DNA of 64,000 bases. Origin: an uncultured Lachnoanaerobaculum sp. Lineage in GTDB: Bacteria; Bacillota; Clostridia; Lachnospirales; Lachnospiraceae. Location: the NCBI GenBank assembly GCA_946999385.1, contig CAMQCZ010000006.1, forward strand, positions 1 to 64,000. Direction: 5' to 3'. The notes beneath the pieces were generated by a model, which saw only the letters and a list, made by a program, of their open reading frames with translations, was not told the origin of the DNA and ran no database searches. The position numbers were made by a program, and so were the translations under genes. Shown here one piece after another: positions 1 through 8,836 of this stretch (within the stretch, counting starts at the first letter, position 1; every line of letters begins with the position of its first letter).

Positions 1-45
1 CCTGAAGGTAGTGGGTTTCCACCTATGGCAGACGAAAGGATTTAA
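1..45 (+). CDS. 3' end of an unidentified upstream gene
   Basis: The first 45 bases read in frame as PEGSGFPPMADERI followed by TAA at 43-45. The stop lies three bases before the ATG of the next gene, and the ribosome-binding site of that gene (AAAGGA, 35-40) lies inside this tail. That spacing is typical of an operon, so the frame is probably the end of a real gene. Fourteen residues are too few to name the protein. Confidence 0.5.
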   Translation, partial: PEGSGFPPMADERI

Positions 46-48
46 TTT

Positions 49-546
49 ATGAAATCAAGACTTACAAAAGAAGATGTACTTAAAATTGAAAAAGAAATTG
101 AAAAAAGGAAGTTGGAAATAAGACCTCAATTAATAGAAGCTGTAAAGGAAGCCAGAGCTTTTGGGGATTTATCTGAAAATTTTGAATATTATGCCGCCAA
201 AAGGGAAAAAAATCAAAATGAAAGTAGAATAAGATATTTGGAAGGCTTATTAAAATTTTCTGATATAATAGAAAAAAATCCTAATAAAGATACTATTTCT
301 ATCGGAAATATTGTTAGAATATATAATATGGATGAAGATGAGGAAGAGTGCTACAAAATAGTAAGCTCAATAAGCAGTAATTCCTTAGAAAATAGAATTA
401 GTATAGAATCACCACTGGGAAAGGCTTTAATAGGACATAAAATTGGGGATATTATAGATATTCATATAAATAATCTTATCTCTTATAAAGTGAAAATTCT
501 TTCTATAGATATAGATACTTCTGATTATGAAATTCGTTCTTTTTAA
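49..546 (+). CDS. greA: GreA/GreB-family transcription elongation factor
   Basis: Product of 165 aa. Gre factors insert a coiled coil into the RNA polymerase secondary channel and stimulate cleavage of backtracked transcripts. The first 75 residues are a charged helical hairpin (KEDVLKIEKEIEKRK...). It contains the family signature GDLSENFEYYAAK at about 39-51, with the tip acidic residues Asp40 and Glu43. The C-terminal half holds the FKBP-like domain, including SPLGKALIGHKIGDII. Length is normal for GreA. It follows the upstream gene by three bases and precedes dtd by about 20 bases, so the three are probably cotranscribed. The symbol is by family; a GreA paralogue elsewhere in the genome cannot be excluded. 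Confidence 0.85.
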   Translation: MKSRLTKEDVLKIEKEIEKRKLEIRPQLIEAVKEARAFGDLSENFEYYAAKREKNQNESRIRYLEGLLKFSDIIEKNPNKDTISIGNIVRIYNMDEDEEECYKIVSSISSNSLENRISIESPLGKALIGHKIGDIIDIHINNLISYKVKILSIDIDTSDYEIRSF

Positions 547-567
547 ATAAAGCAAAGGAGAAATATT

Positions 568-1017
568 ATGAAATTAGTAATTCAAAGAGTAACAAATGCA
601 AGTGTTAGTGTTGAAAATGAAATATTAGGCAAAATCAATAAGGGACTTATGGTTTTAGTAGGTATTTCTATAAGTGATGACGAAACTATAGTTGATAAAT
701 ATTTAAATAAATTAATCAAGCTAAGAATCTTTGAAGATGAAAATGGTAAAACAAATTTATCTCTAAATGATGTTAATGGTGAATTACTTTTAGTATCACA
801 ATTTACACTCTTAGCAAGCTGTAAGGATGGAAATCGCCCAAGCTTTATAGGAGCAGGGGATCCAAAAAGAGCCGAAGAACTCTATCAATATATGGTAGAT
901 AAGGCTAAAAATCTAGGTATAAAGGTAGAACAAGGTAGATTTGGTGCTGATATGATGGTAAGCTTGGTCAATGACGGACCTTTTACTATAGTTTTAGATG
1001 AAACTACAATGAAATAA
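568..1017 (+). CDS. dtd: D-aminoacyl-tRNA deacylase
   Basis: Product of 149 aa, full length for the Dtd family. The enzyme hydrolyses D-amino acids, and mischarged glycine, from tRNA to protect translation. Both family motifs are visible: SQFTLLASCKDGNRPSF near residues 78-94, and the Gly-cisPro motif in MVSLVNDGPFTIVLD near the C-terminus. The ATG at 568 follows AAAGGAG at a good distance. It is the last gene of the greA-dtd unit and is followed by a strong hairpin at 1075-1109. Confidence 0.95.
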   Translation: MKLVIQRVTNASVSVENEILGKINKGLMVLVGISISDDETIVDKYLNKLIKLRIFEDENGKTNLSLNDVNGELLLVSQFTLLASCKDGNRPSFIGAGDPKRAEELYQYMVDKAKNLGIKVEQGRFGADMMVSLVNDGPFTIVLDETTMK

Positions 1018-1074
1018 AGCTTAATTTATTTATTCTAATATTTATGAGTTCTTTAATTTTATATTTTATAAAAA

Positions 1075-1109
1075 TACCCTCTTTATAAGCTTAGTCTATA
1101 AAGAGGGTA
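1075..1109. terminator. Bidirectional terminator between dtd and mglC
   Basis: A perfect 13-bp inverted repeat (TACCCTCTTTATA at 1075-1087 and its complement at 1097-1109) encloses a 9-base loop. A-rich and T-rich flanks lie on both sides. It sits between the convergent dtd (+) and mglC (-) genes and can end transcripts from either side. Confidence 0.8.
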
Positions 1110-1179
1110 AAATAATATAAAACAAAATTTTTTATACTTATATATTTACATTTATATTTATATTTTTATATTTATAAAA

Positions 1180-2190
1180 TTATTTTCTTTGAATATATTT
1201 TCTTATATCAAGTGCTATAGCAACTACTATAACTATACCCTGTACTATGTATTGATAGTTTGTATCTATACCCAAGAATTGCATTGAAGACTTTAATAAC
1301 TCAAATACCAAAACTCCAATTACACAGCCTGATATTCTACCGATACCACCATTAACTGATACACCACCTATAGTACAGGCTGCAATAGCTTCCAATTCAT
1401 AACCCTGTCCCATATTAACAGATGTACCACCTGATTTTGCACCTAATAAAAATCCTGCAATAGCATAGAGAATAGCGGCTGTAATATAAATCCAAATTTT
1501 TGTCTTCTTAACATTAACACCTGAAACCTCTGCAGCAGCCTCATTACCACCTATGGCATACATATATTTACCATGCTTTGTCATATTATATATAAACCAC
1601 ATAATAAAACCAACAAGCAATGCAATTATAAATAAATATGGTAAATGTCCAAATAAAGCTCCATTAGCTATATTTGTATAATCTCGTCTAAATCCTCCTA
1701 TAGGTGTTGCATTAGTATAAACTAAACAAATTCCATAAACTACAAGCTGCATTCCCAAAGTTCCTATAAAAGCAGGAACATTTAAATAAGATATTATAAA
1801 GCCGTTAATAAGTCCAAAAATAGCACATATAGCTACTGTAATAAGCAAAACTATAAAAATATTAAGCTCAGGTAAATTTGGATAAAATCTAGCTGAATAG
1901 TCCATGGTTTGTAGCAAAGTACCCGCAATACATGAAGCAAGTCCAACTATACGACCGGCAGAAAGATCTGTTCCCTTAGTTATAAGACAACCTGAAACAC
2001 CAAAGGCTATAATAACACGTGCCGCTGTATTTACTGATATGTTTTTTAAATTGTTAAATGAAAAGAAATTGTCCTTCAATATGCCTGTTATAAGCACTAA
2101 TATAAGTAATACTATAATAATTCCATTATCTAATAACATTTTTTTAATATCAAGATTTGGCTTTGTATTTATAATTTTATTTTCTGACAT
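1180..2190 (-). CDS. mglC: Galactose/methyl-galactoside ABC transporter permease
   Basis: Product of 336 aa, a polytopic membrane protein of the BPD_transp_2 (ribose/galactose, CUT2) family with about ten hydrophobic segments. The conserved stretch GGNEAAAEVSGVNVKKTKIWIY, typical of MglC and RbsC, is visible at about residue 215, followed by the Gly-rich SGGTSVNMGQGYELEAIAACTIGGVSVNGGIG. It forms the channel for the sugar released by MglB. It lies 13 bases downstream of mglA and is the last gene of the mglBAC operon. Assignment to galactose rests on the MglB gene of the same operon. Confidence 0.9.
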   Translation of the reverse strand: MSENKIINTKPNLDIKKMLLDNGIIIVLLILVLITGILKDNFFSFNNLKNISVNTAARVIIAFGVSGCLITKGTDLSAGRIVGLASCIAGTLLQTMDYSARFYPNLPELNIFIVLLITVAICAIFGLINGFIISYLNVPAFIGTLGMQLVVYGICLVYTNATPIGGFRRDYTNIANGALFGHLPYLFIIALLVGFIMWFIYNMTKHGKYMYAIGGNEAAAEVSGVNVKKTKIWIYITAAILYAIAGFLLGAKSGGTSVNMGQGYELEAIAACTIGGVSVNGGIGRISGCVIGVLVFELLKSSMQFLGIDTNYQYIVQGIVIVVAIALDIRKYIQRK

Positions 2191-2203
2191 TTTAAAATCC
2201 TCC

Positions 2204-3718
2204 CTACTTAAATCTTGTGGCTAAATTCATAATACTTTCTTGTGTAGCCTCATCTTTATTAAGCTCTCCTGTGATTTTTCCATCACACATTACAATTATT
2301 CTATCTGACATACCTACAAGCTCCGGCATTTCAGAAGAAATCATTATAATAGCTTTTCCCGCTTTAGCCAGATCTAACATAATCTGATAAATCTCATATT
2401 TTGCACCGACATCAATTCCTCTAGTCGGCTCATCCATAATAAGTATATCCGGATTATTTGCCAACCATCTGGAAATAATAACTTTTTGTTGATTTCCTCC
2501 TGACAAGGACTGTATATGTGTCTTATTACTAGGCGTCTTTATCCTTAGCTTTGCAACATTTTCATTAACAACATTATTAATTTTTTTATGATCAAGTGCA
2601 ATTCCAAATCTTAAATAATGTCCAAGAGATGATATACCTACATTATCAGAAATTGACAAGCAACCTAAAATACCGGTACCACGTCTATCCTCTGTTATCA
2701 TTCCAATACCATTATTTATAGCATTAGCAGGTCTTGATATTTTTACTTCTTTTCCTGCAATCTTTATTCTTCCACTTTTTATAGCCCTAAGTCCGAATAT
2801 AGCTTCCATTAATTCTGATCTTTGAGCTCCTACAAGCCCTCCAAATCCTATAATTTCTCCTCTTTTTACTTTAAAGCTGCAATCCTTAAAGGAATTATCA
2901 TGTATACTTGTAAGACCTTCAACTTCCAATATAGTTTCACCTATATTTATGTCCCCACGCTCAGGATATATATTTGAAAGCTCACGACCAACCATTTGCT
3001 TTATAATTTCAGAATCTGATATATCCTTCATATCCCAGGTACCTACATATGTACCATCTCGCATTATTGTTATTTCATCTGAAATTTCTCTTATTTCTGC
3101 CATTTTATGAGATATATATATAATAGAAACTCCACGACTACGCAAATCTCTTACTATTCTAAATAGTCCTTCCACTTCATTATCAGTCAAAGATGATGTA
3201 GGCTCATCAAGTATAATAATTTTTGCTCCCTGTGAAACTGCTTTTGCAATTTCCACAGATTGCATCTGTGATATTGACAGTGTTCCAAGTAAGGACTTAG
3301 GATTAAAATTCATTTTAACCTCTGCCAGCCATTTTTTTGCTTCTTCATTCATTTTTGCATGGTCAATGATATGAAATGGTCCTATTCCCTTTGTAGGATA
3401 TCTTCCAAGATACATATTTTCTGCAATACTTCTTTCAGGTACAGGCTGAAGCTCTTGATGTACCATAGCTAAACCCTTTTTCAAAGCATCATCAGGATTT
3501 TCAATATTTACATTTTGTCCGTCTACTTTTATTTTTCCGGTATCCATCTTATAAATACCGAATAGGCATTTCATCAATGTTGATTTACCGGCTCCATTTT
3601 CACCCATAAGAGCATGCACAGTACCCGGTCTAACATTTAGAGATATATTATCAAGGGCTTTAACACCGGGAAAGCTTTTAGACACCCCACTCATCTCCAA
3701 TCTATATTGCTCGGCCAT
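2204..3718 (-). CDS. mglA: Galactose/methyl-galactoside ABC transporter ATP-binding protein
   Basis: Product of 504 aa, a double nucleotide-binding-domain ATPase of the CUT2 sugar importer class. The first domain has Walker A GENGAGKST near residue 39, LSISQMQSVEIAKA as signature region and Walker B IIILDEPTSSL. The second domain has a degenerate Walker A (GLVGAQRSE), as expected in MglA and RbsA, plus LSGGNQQKVIISRWL and ILIMDEPTRGID. It energises uptake through MglC. It is separated from mglB by a 150-base gap with a hairpin, which probably sets the expression ratio between binding protein and transporter. Confidence 0.92.
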   Translation of the reverse strand: MAEQYRLEMSGVSKSFPGVKALDNISLNVRPGTVHALMGENGAGKSTLMKCLFGIYKMDTGKIKVDGQNVNIENPDDALKKGLAMVHQELQPVPERSIAENMYLGRYPTKGIGPFHIIDHAKMNEEAKKWLAEVKMNFNPKSLLGTLSISQMQSVEIAKAVSQGAKIIILDEPTSSLTDNEVEGLFRIVRDLRSRGVSIIYISHKMAEIREISDEITIMRDGTYVGTWDMKDISDSEIIKQMVGRELSNIYPERGDINIGETILEVEGLTSIHDNSFKDCSFKVKRGEIIGFGGLVGAQRSELMEAIFGLRAIKSGRIKIAGKEVKISRPANAINNGIGMITEDRRGTGILGCLSISDNVGISSLGHYLRFGIALDHKKINNVVNENVAKLRIKTPSNKTHIQSLSGGNQQKVIISRWLANNPDILIMDEPTRGIDVGAKYEIYQIMLDLAKAGKAIIMISSEMPELVGMSDRIIVMCDGKITGELNKDEATQESIMNLATRFK

Positions 3719-3740
3719 TTGCTACTCCTTTCAAAAAAAT

Positions 3741-3763
3741 GGGTGTGCCTATTAGACACACCC
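3741..3763 (-). terminator. Intercistronic hairpin between mglB and mglA
   Basis: GGGTGTG (3741-3747) pairs with CACACCC (3757-3763) around a 9-base loop. On the minus strand the stem is followed directly by a run of T residues. It sits in the 150-base gap after mglB. Binding-protein transporter operons often have such partial terminators, which leave more binding-protein mRNA than transporter mRNA. Partial read-through is inferred because mglA has no obvious promoter of its own. Confidence 0.65.
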
Positions 3764-3867
3764 GATATTTTAATCTATCTTTCTGTCCCATATTTTCAGT
3801 GCAATTTTTCTATTTATTATGTTGTAACTATGTATAAATAAAGCACTTAAAATATTTTAACAAATTA

Positions 3868-4965
3868 TTATTTTACTAATTCAAGAACCTCAAGTGCTTT
3901 ATCCTTTGTAACCTTTACATAGTCGACACCAATCTTTGTATCAACATCTTTTCCACTTACAAAATCTATAGCAGCATCACCGGCTGTATGAGCTTGGCTC
4001 AAGAAATCATTAAATACTGTACCTGTCATCTTGCCGTCTGCAACATTTTGACAAACCTCAGCAAGAGCATCAACACCAACTATATAGATATCTTCTCCAA
4101 CCTTTCTATTTGCGGCATTTATAGCTTGCAATGCACCAAGTGCCATAGAGTCGTTGTTTGAAAATACGACTTCTACTTTTTTACCAAATTGTGTAAGAGC
4201 ATCTTGTGTAATTTGTTGACCCTTTGCCTGATCCCAATCTCCTCTTTGCATCAATAATTGCTCTGTTTTAACTCCTGCATCTTCCAAAGCTTTTATAGAA
4301 AATTCTGTTCTATATTGAGCATCAACATTTTCAGGATCTCCTTGAATCATTATATAGCTAACTTTGCCGTCTCCATCAATATCACCCTTGTTTGGTAATT
4401 CAGCTATCATTTCTCCTTGGAATTTTCCTGACTGTCTTGCATCAGCACCTACATATGTAGCCTTTACCTTTTCACTGCCCCATCTATTTATTTCAGCTTC
4501 ATCCGGCTCTCTATTAATATAAACAACAGGTATTCCGGCATCTGCAGCTTCCTTGGTTATTGTTGGAGCTGAAGAAGCTTGAACAAGATTAAGTATCATA
4601 ACATCAACCTTATTAGCTATAAAATTCTTAATCTGATTTGTCTGCTCAGCCTGATCATTTTTACCATCTTGAATAGTAATATTTTCTTTTTTGAAGCCCT
4701 TTTCAACTAAATATTTTTCAAGTTCCTGACGATATAAGGTCATAAAGTTATCATCAAATTTATAAATAGAAATACCGACTTTTGCTTCGCTTAAATCCTT
4801 ACCTGTAGCTTTTGCATCTTCTGCAACTGTTTCTGCCTGATCCTTTGCAGCTTCTGTTTGTGCGGCACTTTCACTTTCTGCAGGCTTTGAGCTTGAACAT
4901 GCACTCATTGATAAAGCCATAGCAGATACTAAAGCCATAGCCAAAACTTTTTTTCTTAATTTCAT
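3868..4965 (-). CDS. mglB: Galactose-binding lipoprotein of the Mgl ABC transporter
   Basis: Product of 365 aa. It has a signal peptide with a lipobox (LSMSAC, Cys23), so it is a membrane-anchored lipoprotein in a Gram-positive cell. The mature part is a periplasmic-binding-protein fold (Peripla_BP_4). It retains the acidic calcium-loop region of galactose/glucose-binding proteins (DIDGDGKVSYIMIQGDPENVDAQYRT) and the conserved VVFSNNDSMALGALQAI and VGVDAL segments. It captures galactose, glucose or methyl-galactoside and delivers it to MglC. A good AGGAGG lies before the ATG. The minus-strand region upstream has a TATAAT (5023-5028) without a good -35 box, which fits activator-dependent transcription. 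The upstream two-component pair is the obvious candidate. Confidence 0.9.
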   Translation of the reverse strand: MKLRKKVLAMALVSAMALSMSACSSSKPAESESAAQTEAAKDQAETVAEDAKATGKDLSEAKVGISIYKFDDNFMTLYRQELEKYLVEKGFKKENITIQDGKNDQAEQTNQIKNFIANKVDVMILNLVQASSAPTITKEAADAGIPVVYINREPDEAEINRWGSEKVKATYVGADARQSGKFQGEMIAELPNKGDIDGDGKVSYIMIQGDPENVDAQYRTEFSIKALEDAGVKTEQLLMQRGDWDQAKGQQITQDALTQFGKKVEVVFSNNDSMALGALQAINAANRKVGEDIYIVGVDALAEVCQNVADGKMTGTVFNDFLSQAHTAGDAAIDFVSGKDVDTKIGVDYVKVTKDKALEVLELVK

Positions 4966-5071
4966 AATAATTTTCCTCCTAAGTAATTATTTACTGATTT
5001 ATTATGTATATATTTTATTATTATTATAATAAGAATTCTATACATTTTTTTTGGGAAATTTATTGATTTTT

Positions 5072-6115
5072 TTAGTTTCGGATTAAAGTTTCTTTATTGA
5101 CAGCTTTTTGTTCTATAAAATAATACTTATTATCCTGCAGCTTGTCTTTTATCTTATCAGATAGCTTATCATAAAAATATAGGTCTAAGCCCATATCAAT
5201 AATTGTCTTGGCAAAATTTTCAATTTCTATTGATACTGTTCCATACATTTCATCTTTTTTTATTTCTTCAACAGCTTCAGAAACCCCATCTATACCTACT
5301 ACCTTTATTCCCCTTTTATCCTTTTTTATATTAATTGCTTCTATTGCTCCTAATGCCATAGCATCATTATTTGAAATAACCAATTCTATTTTATCTTTAT
5401 ATTCATCTAAAAATTCACACATAAGTGCTGAAGCTACAGCTTTATCCCAATTTGCAACTCCACCTGCCAGCTTATTGATAGGTAGTCTTGCATCCTGCAA
5501 GGTTTTTATCGTCCATTTTGTTCTAATCAAGGAATCTTGATGATTTGCTTCCCCCTCAAGTAAAACATACTGTATTTTTCCATCACCATTAAGATCAAGC
5601 GAATTTTTATCCTTCATATAAAGATCTACAAGCATTTTACCTTGCTTTATAGCTTCTGCTTTAGGATCAGTTCCGACATAATATAATTTATTATATCTAT
5701 TCATATCATCAGTCGCAGGTCTTCTATTAAAAAATATTAAAGGTAAACCTTTTTTACTGCTTAAATCAATAATCTTTGAAACATTTATTCTTTCTACAGG
5801 ATTAACACACAAAATATCATAATCCAAAGCAATACATCTTTCTATCTGTCTGTCCTGCGTTACCTGATCACTTCCTGAATTTAAAATTTCTAATTTAATT
5901 TTAATATTTTTGCTATTTTCAACCTCTTTTACATATCTTTCTATTTGATTACTTAAATTTGAAATAAATAGATCATCAGCATTATATAAAAATACTCCTA
6001 TTTTTATATATTTTTTTTTGCTATGCTTTATCTTATAATTAAAATTAGGCAAAAATATTATAAATAACAATATCATACTGATTGCTAATATTAAAATGAA
6101 CATTTTTTTCTTCAT
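5072..6115 (-). CDS. Membrane-anchored MglB-like sugar-binding protein, probable sensor subunit
   Basis: About 347 aa from the ATG at 6115. I chose this start over one 18 bases upstream because AGAGGGGTG lies just before it and inside the longer frame. The N-terminus MKKKMFILILAISMILLFIIFLPN is one uncleaved-looking hydrophobic anchor with no lipobox cysteine. The rest is a galactose-binding-protein fold that keeps the calcium-loop type sequence DLNGDGKIQYVLLEGEANHQD and ELVISNNDAMALGAIEAI. It resembles the neighbouring MglB yet belongs to the kinase/regulator operon. I infer that it presents bound sugar to the adjacent histidine kinase rather than feeding a transporter, as in XylFII-LytS of clostridia. 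Sugar specificity, probably galactose or glucose, is inferred. Confidence 0.75.
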   Translation of the reverse strand: MKKKMFILILAISMILLFIIFLPNFNYKIKHSKKKYIKIGVFLYNADDLFISNLSNQIERYVKEVENSKNIKIKLEILNSGSDQVTQDRQIERCIALDYDILCVNPVERINVSKIIDLSSKKGLPLIFFNRRPATDDMNRYNKLYYVGTDPKAEAIKQGKMLVDLYMKDKNSLDLNGDGKIQYVLLEGEANHQDSLIRTKWTIKTLQDARLPINKLAGGVANWDKAVASALMCEFLDEYKDKIELVISNNDAMALGAIEAINIKKDKRGIKVVGIDGVSEAVEEIKKDEMYGTVSIEIENFAKTIIDMGLDLYFYDKLSDKIKDKLQDNKYYFIEQKAVNKETLIRN

Positions 6116-6125
6116 ACACACCCCT

Positions 6126-7079
6126 CTATTCAATAGGATACAAAAATCTCATATTTGATTTATCAGTTAAATTTAATCTATCTATAAATTTTGCTTCTAA
6201 TATATAATCATCACTTAATATTTCCTTATTTGACATTCTGACAGCCAAGCTTAGACTTAAATATCCTACTGAATAATCATCCCATGCCATAAGTCCTGAA
6301 ATCACACCTTCATCAAGCTTATTTAAAAGATATGTCGTGTGTCCTACTCCATATAAACCCTCAATATATTTATTATATGTACTATTAGCCGCCAATATCT
6401 TTGTTACATCCAGAAAACTGCTTCTATCACCTGCTATTAGAATAGTTTTTTCATCCTTATTATTTACCAGCCTTTTTATATTTTGTTCCAAGTTTTTTTC
6501 ATTATACTTATAATTTATCAAATTAACATAAATTTTATCACGTTCAAACTCATTTTTTATTGTTTCATATGTTATTTTATTTGAATAATAATCCAAGCCA
6601 TATAAAAACAAAATAACTCTATCTATCTTATTATGCTTTAATTTAATATTTCTTACCAAATCTATATCGGCTTTTTTATAATCCAATTTCAATGAACTAT
6701 GTTTAAAATTATATTTTTCATCTCCTATAATTACAAATGGAATATCATAATTTTCTTCCCATAAGCTATCTATATAAGGCTCTAAAACTATAGCATTATA
6801 AGCATTTGATTTACTCTCTTTTATAAGCTCAGTCTGCTTTTTTTTATTATTAGTACTATATAAACTTACTATATTTGCATCAACATTATACTCACTTGCC
6901 GCTTTCTCAATACCTTTTTTCATATTTGTATATATCTCATTATTATCCTTTAATAGAAATAAAACCTGATATACAGGTCTTTTCTCATCCTTAAGAATAA
7001 GATTTGTTGCTGATAAAATATATAATAATATTAATATAATAAATCCTATTATCCAAACAATTATACTTTTTTTACTCAT
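6126..7079 (-). CDS. Membrane-anchored substrate-binding-domain protein
   Basis: Product of 317 aa with one N-terminal membrane segment (SIIVWIIGFIILILLYILSA) and no lipobox. The rest looks like a divergent Peripla_BP_4 sugar-binding domain: QVLFLLKDNNEIYTNMKKGIEKAASEYNVD at the start, ILIAGDRSSFLDVTKIL in the middle and GVISGLMAWDDYSVGYLSLSLAVRM near the end. It lacks the calcium loop of MglB. Its ATG overlaps the kinase stop by 8 bases (ATGAGTAA), which implies translational coupling and a common function. The likely role is an extracytoplasmic sensing partner of the kinase. The ligand is unknown. Confidence 0.65.
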   Translation of the reverse strand: MSKKSIIVWIIGFIILILLYILSATNLILKDEKRPVYQVLFLLKDNNEIYTNMKKGIEKAASEYNVDANIVSLYSTNNKKKQTELIKESKSNAYNAIVLEPYIDSLWEENYDIPFVIIGDEKYNFKHSSLKLDYKKADIDLVRNIKLKHNKIDRVILFLYGLDYYSNKITYETIKNEFERDKIYVNLINYKYNEKNLEQNIKRLVNNKDEKTILIAGDRSSFLDVTKILAANSTYNKYIEGLYGVGHTTYLLNKLDEGVISGLMAWDDYSVGYLSLSLAVRMSNKEILSDDYILEAKFIDRLNLTDKSNMRFLYPIE

Positions 7080-8829
7080 ATTCTTCTATACTCCTTATAG
7101 GTAATTTAAGTATTATTGTTGTACCTATATCAGGCTCGGATTCTATACTTAAGCCATAGTCTGATCCAAAATAAAGCTTTATCCTTTGATTTACATTATT
7201 AATTCCTATACCTGAGCCTTTTTTACTATTCGACTTTACTTTACCATTTAAAATCTCTTCAATCTGCTTATTTGTCATTCCTAATCCATTATCAATTATT
7301 TTAAAATATAAATCGCCTGATACCTCTTTTGCTTCTATTTTTATAAGTCCATCACCATCCATAAATTCCATTCCATGATAAATAGAATTTTCTGCTAATG
7401 GTTGTAATATAAGCTTTAAGGATATATAATTCAAAACATTTTCATCTACATCTATTTCATATTTAAATTTATTTTTAAATCTCATTTGTTGTATCATTAA
7501 ATAATTTTTTACATGCTCTATTTCATTTTTTACACTAATTATATTTTTACCCTTACTTAGTGAAATTCTAAAAAATCTTGCTAAAGAGGTTACTATTTTT
7601 ACTGCATCTGACTTATTTTCATTTTCTATCATCCAAACAATTATATCCAAGGTATTATAAAGGAAGTGAGGATTTATTTGAGATTGCAGAGTATCAAACT
7701 CACTTTTTCTTTTTTCCTCATGTTCTCTAACTATAGTATTCATAAGAGCTTTGATTTTTCTTGTCATATTTTTGATAGAAGCTCCTAAATGCCTTATTTC
7801 ATATGAGCCTCCTATATAGATATTAGCATCAATATTTCCATTTTCAATTTCATTTACAGATTTTTCAAGCATCTTGATCGGATCTGTTACAATATATGAA
7901 ATATAAGCATTTATTATAGATACCATAAATATAATACAGGCTATTATAAAAATTATAAATAACTTGATTTTAAAGCCGTTAAGTCCCGGAGCCTTTTGCA
8001 GATTTACCCCTATTATCTTCCAGCCTGTATATCCTACAGTTTTTACAATAATATTTCTATGAATATTATTAAATTTATCAACATATATCCCATCAGGATA
8101 AGCCGCTTCCTTTAAATTGTTTTCTTTTTCAATCCCGGCATATATTAATTGTAATTTAGGATGATAAATAAGCTCTCCAAAAGCATCTACCAAATAAATA
8201 TAAGAATTTTCACCAAAATTTATATTATCTAATAATTGAATAATACTAAAATAATCTATATCTATTAAAAGCATAGCCTGTTCAATCTTGCCTGCTCTAT
8301 TGATTTCTATAGCTCTTGCCATACTTATTACCCATTTGTATACATTATCATTTTGAATAAATTTATATTGAACACTTGCAGGAGAAAAATAAATGCTTTC
8401 ATTATTAGTCAGTGTTTTCCCAAACCATACCTCATTTGTTATTTTATAATTCTGCTTTAATCTGGCAGCAGGTACACATAGTAATAAATCTCCTTCAGTT
8501 GAGAATATGGATATATTTTCTATATTATTCTTATTATTATCATATAATAAATTAATATTTTCACCTATTATTTTATCCGAAATATCATTATTTTTTATAA
8601 TACTATAATAAATTGTATCTGATAATCGGATGCATTCTTTTATATGTCTGTCTATTGATGTATTAATTTGATTTACCAAATTAAAATTTTCTTCTTTAAT
8701 ACTTTTAGACAATTCACTTGATAATCGTGTGTAAATTCCAAGACTGATAAATATTGCCGCAACAATAGCTGTTACTGTAAAATATACAAAAATAGAATTT
8801 CCTATACTTAAAGTTTTATTTTTTTTCAT
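7072..8829 (-). CDS. YesM-type sensor histidine kinase
   Basis: About 585 aa from the ATG at 8829. A start 60 bases upstream would overlap the regulator gene; this ATG has AAGGGAA before it and leaves a gap of about 7 bases. Membrane segments lie at about residues 13-32 and 288-312. They flank an extracytoplasmic dCache-like domain (EVWFGKTL, VISMARAI, DGIYV). A HAMP region follows (YIVTDPIKMLEKSVNEIENG), then the His_kinase domain with the phospho-acceptor His388 in LQSQINPHFLYNTLDII, and a HATPase_c domain (LQPLAENSIYHGM, DNGLGM, GSGIGINNVNQRI). It probably senses sugar together with the two anchored binding proteins and phosphorylates the upstream-encoded regulator. Confidence 0.9.
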   Translation of the reverse strand: MKKNKTLSIGNSIFVYFTVTAIVAAIFISLGIYTRLSSELSKSIKEENFNLVNQINTSIDRHIKECIRLSDTIYYSIIKNNDISDKIIGENINLLYDNNKNNIENISIFSTEGDLLLCVPAARLKQNYKITNEVWFGKTLTNNESIYFSPASVQYKFIQNDNVYKWVISMARAIEINRAGKIEQAMLLIDIDYFSIIQLLDNINFGENSYIYLVDAFGELIYHPKLQLIYAGIEKENNLKEAAYPDGIYVDKFNNIHRNIIVKTVGYTGWKIIGVNLQKAPGLNGFKIKLFIIFIIACIIFMVSIINAYISYIVTDPIKMLEKSVNEIENGNIDANIYIGGSYEIRHLGASIKNMTRKIKALMNTIVREHEEKRKSEFDTLQSQINPHFLYNTLDIIVWMIENENKSDAVKIVTSLARFFRISLSKGKNIISVKNEIEHVKNYLMIQQMRFKNKFKYEIDVDENVLNYISLKLILQPLAENSIYHGMEFMDGDGLIKIEAKEVSGDLYFKIIDNGLGMTNKQIEEILNGKVKSNSKKGSGIGINNVNQRIKLYFGSDYGLSIESEPDIGTTIILKLPIRSIEEYE

Positions 8830-8836
8830 ATTTCCC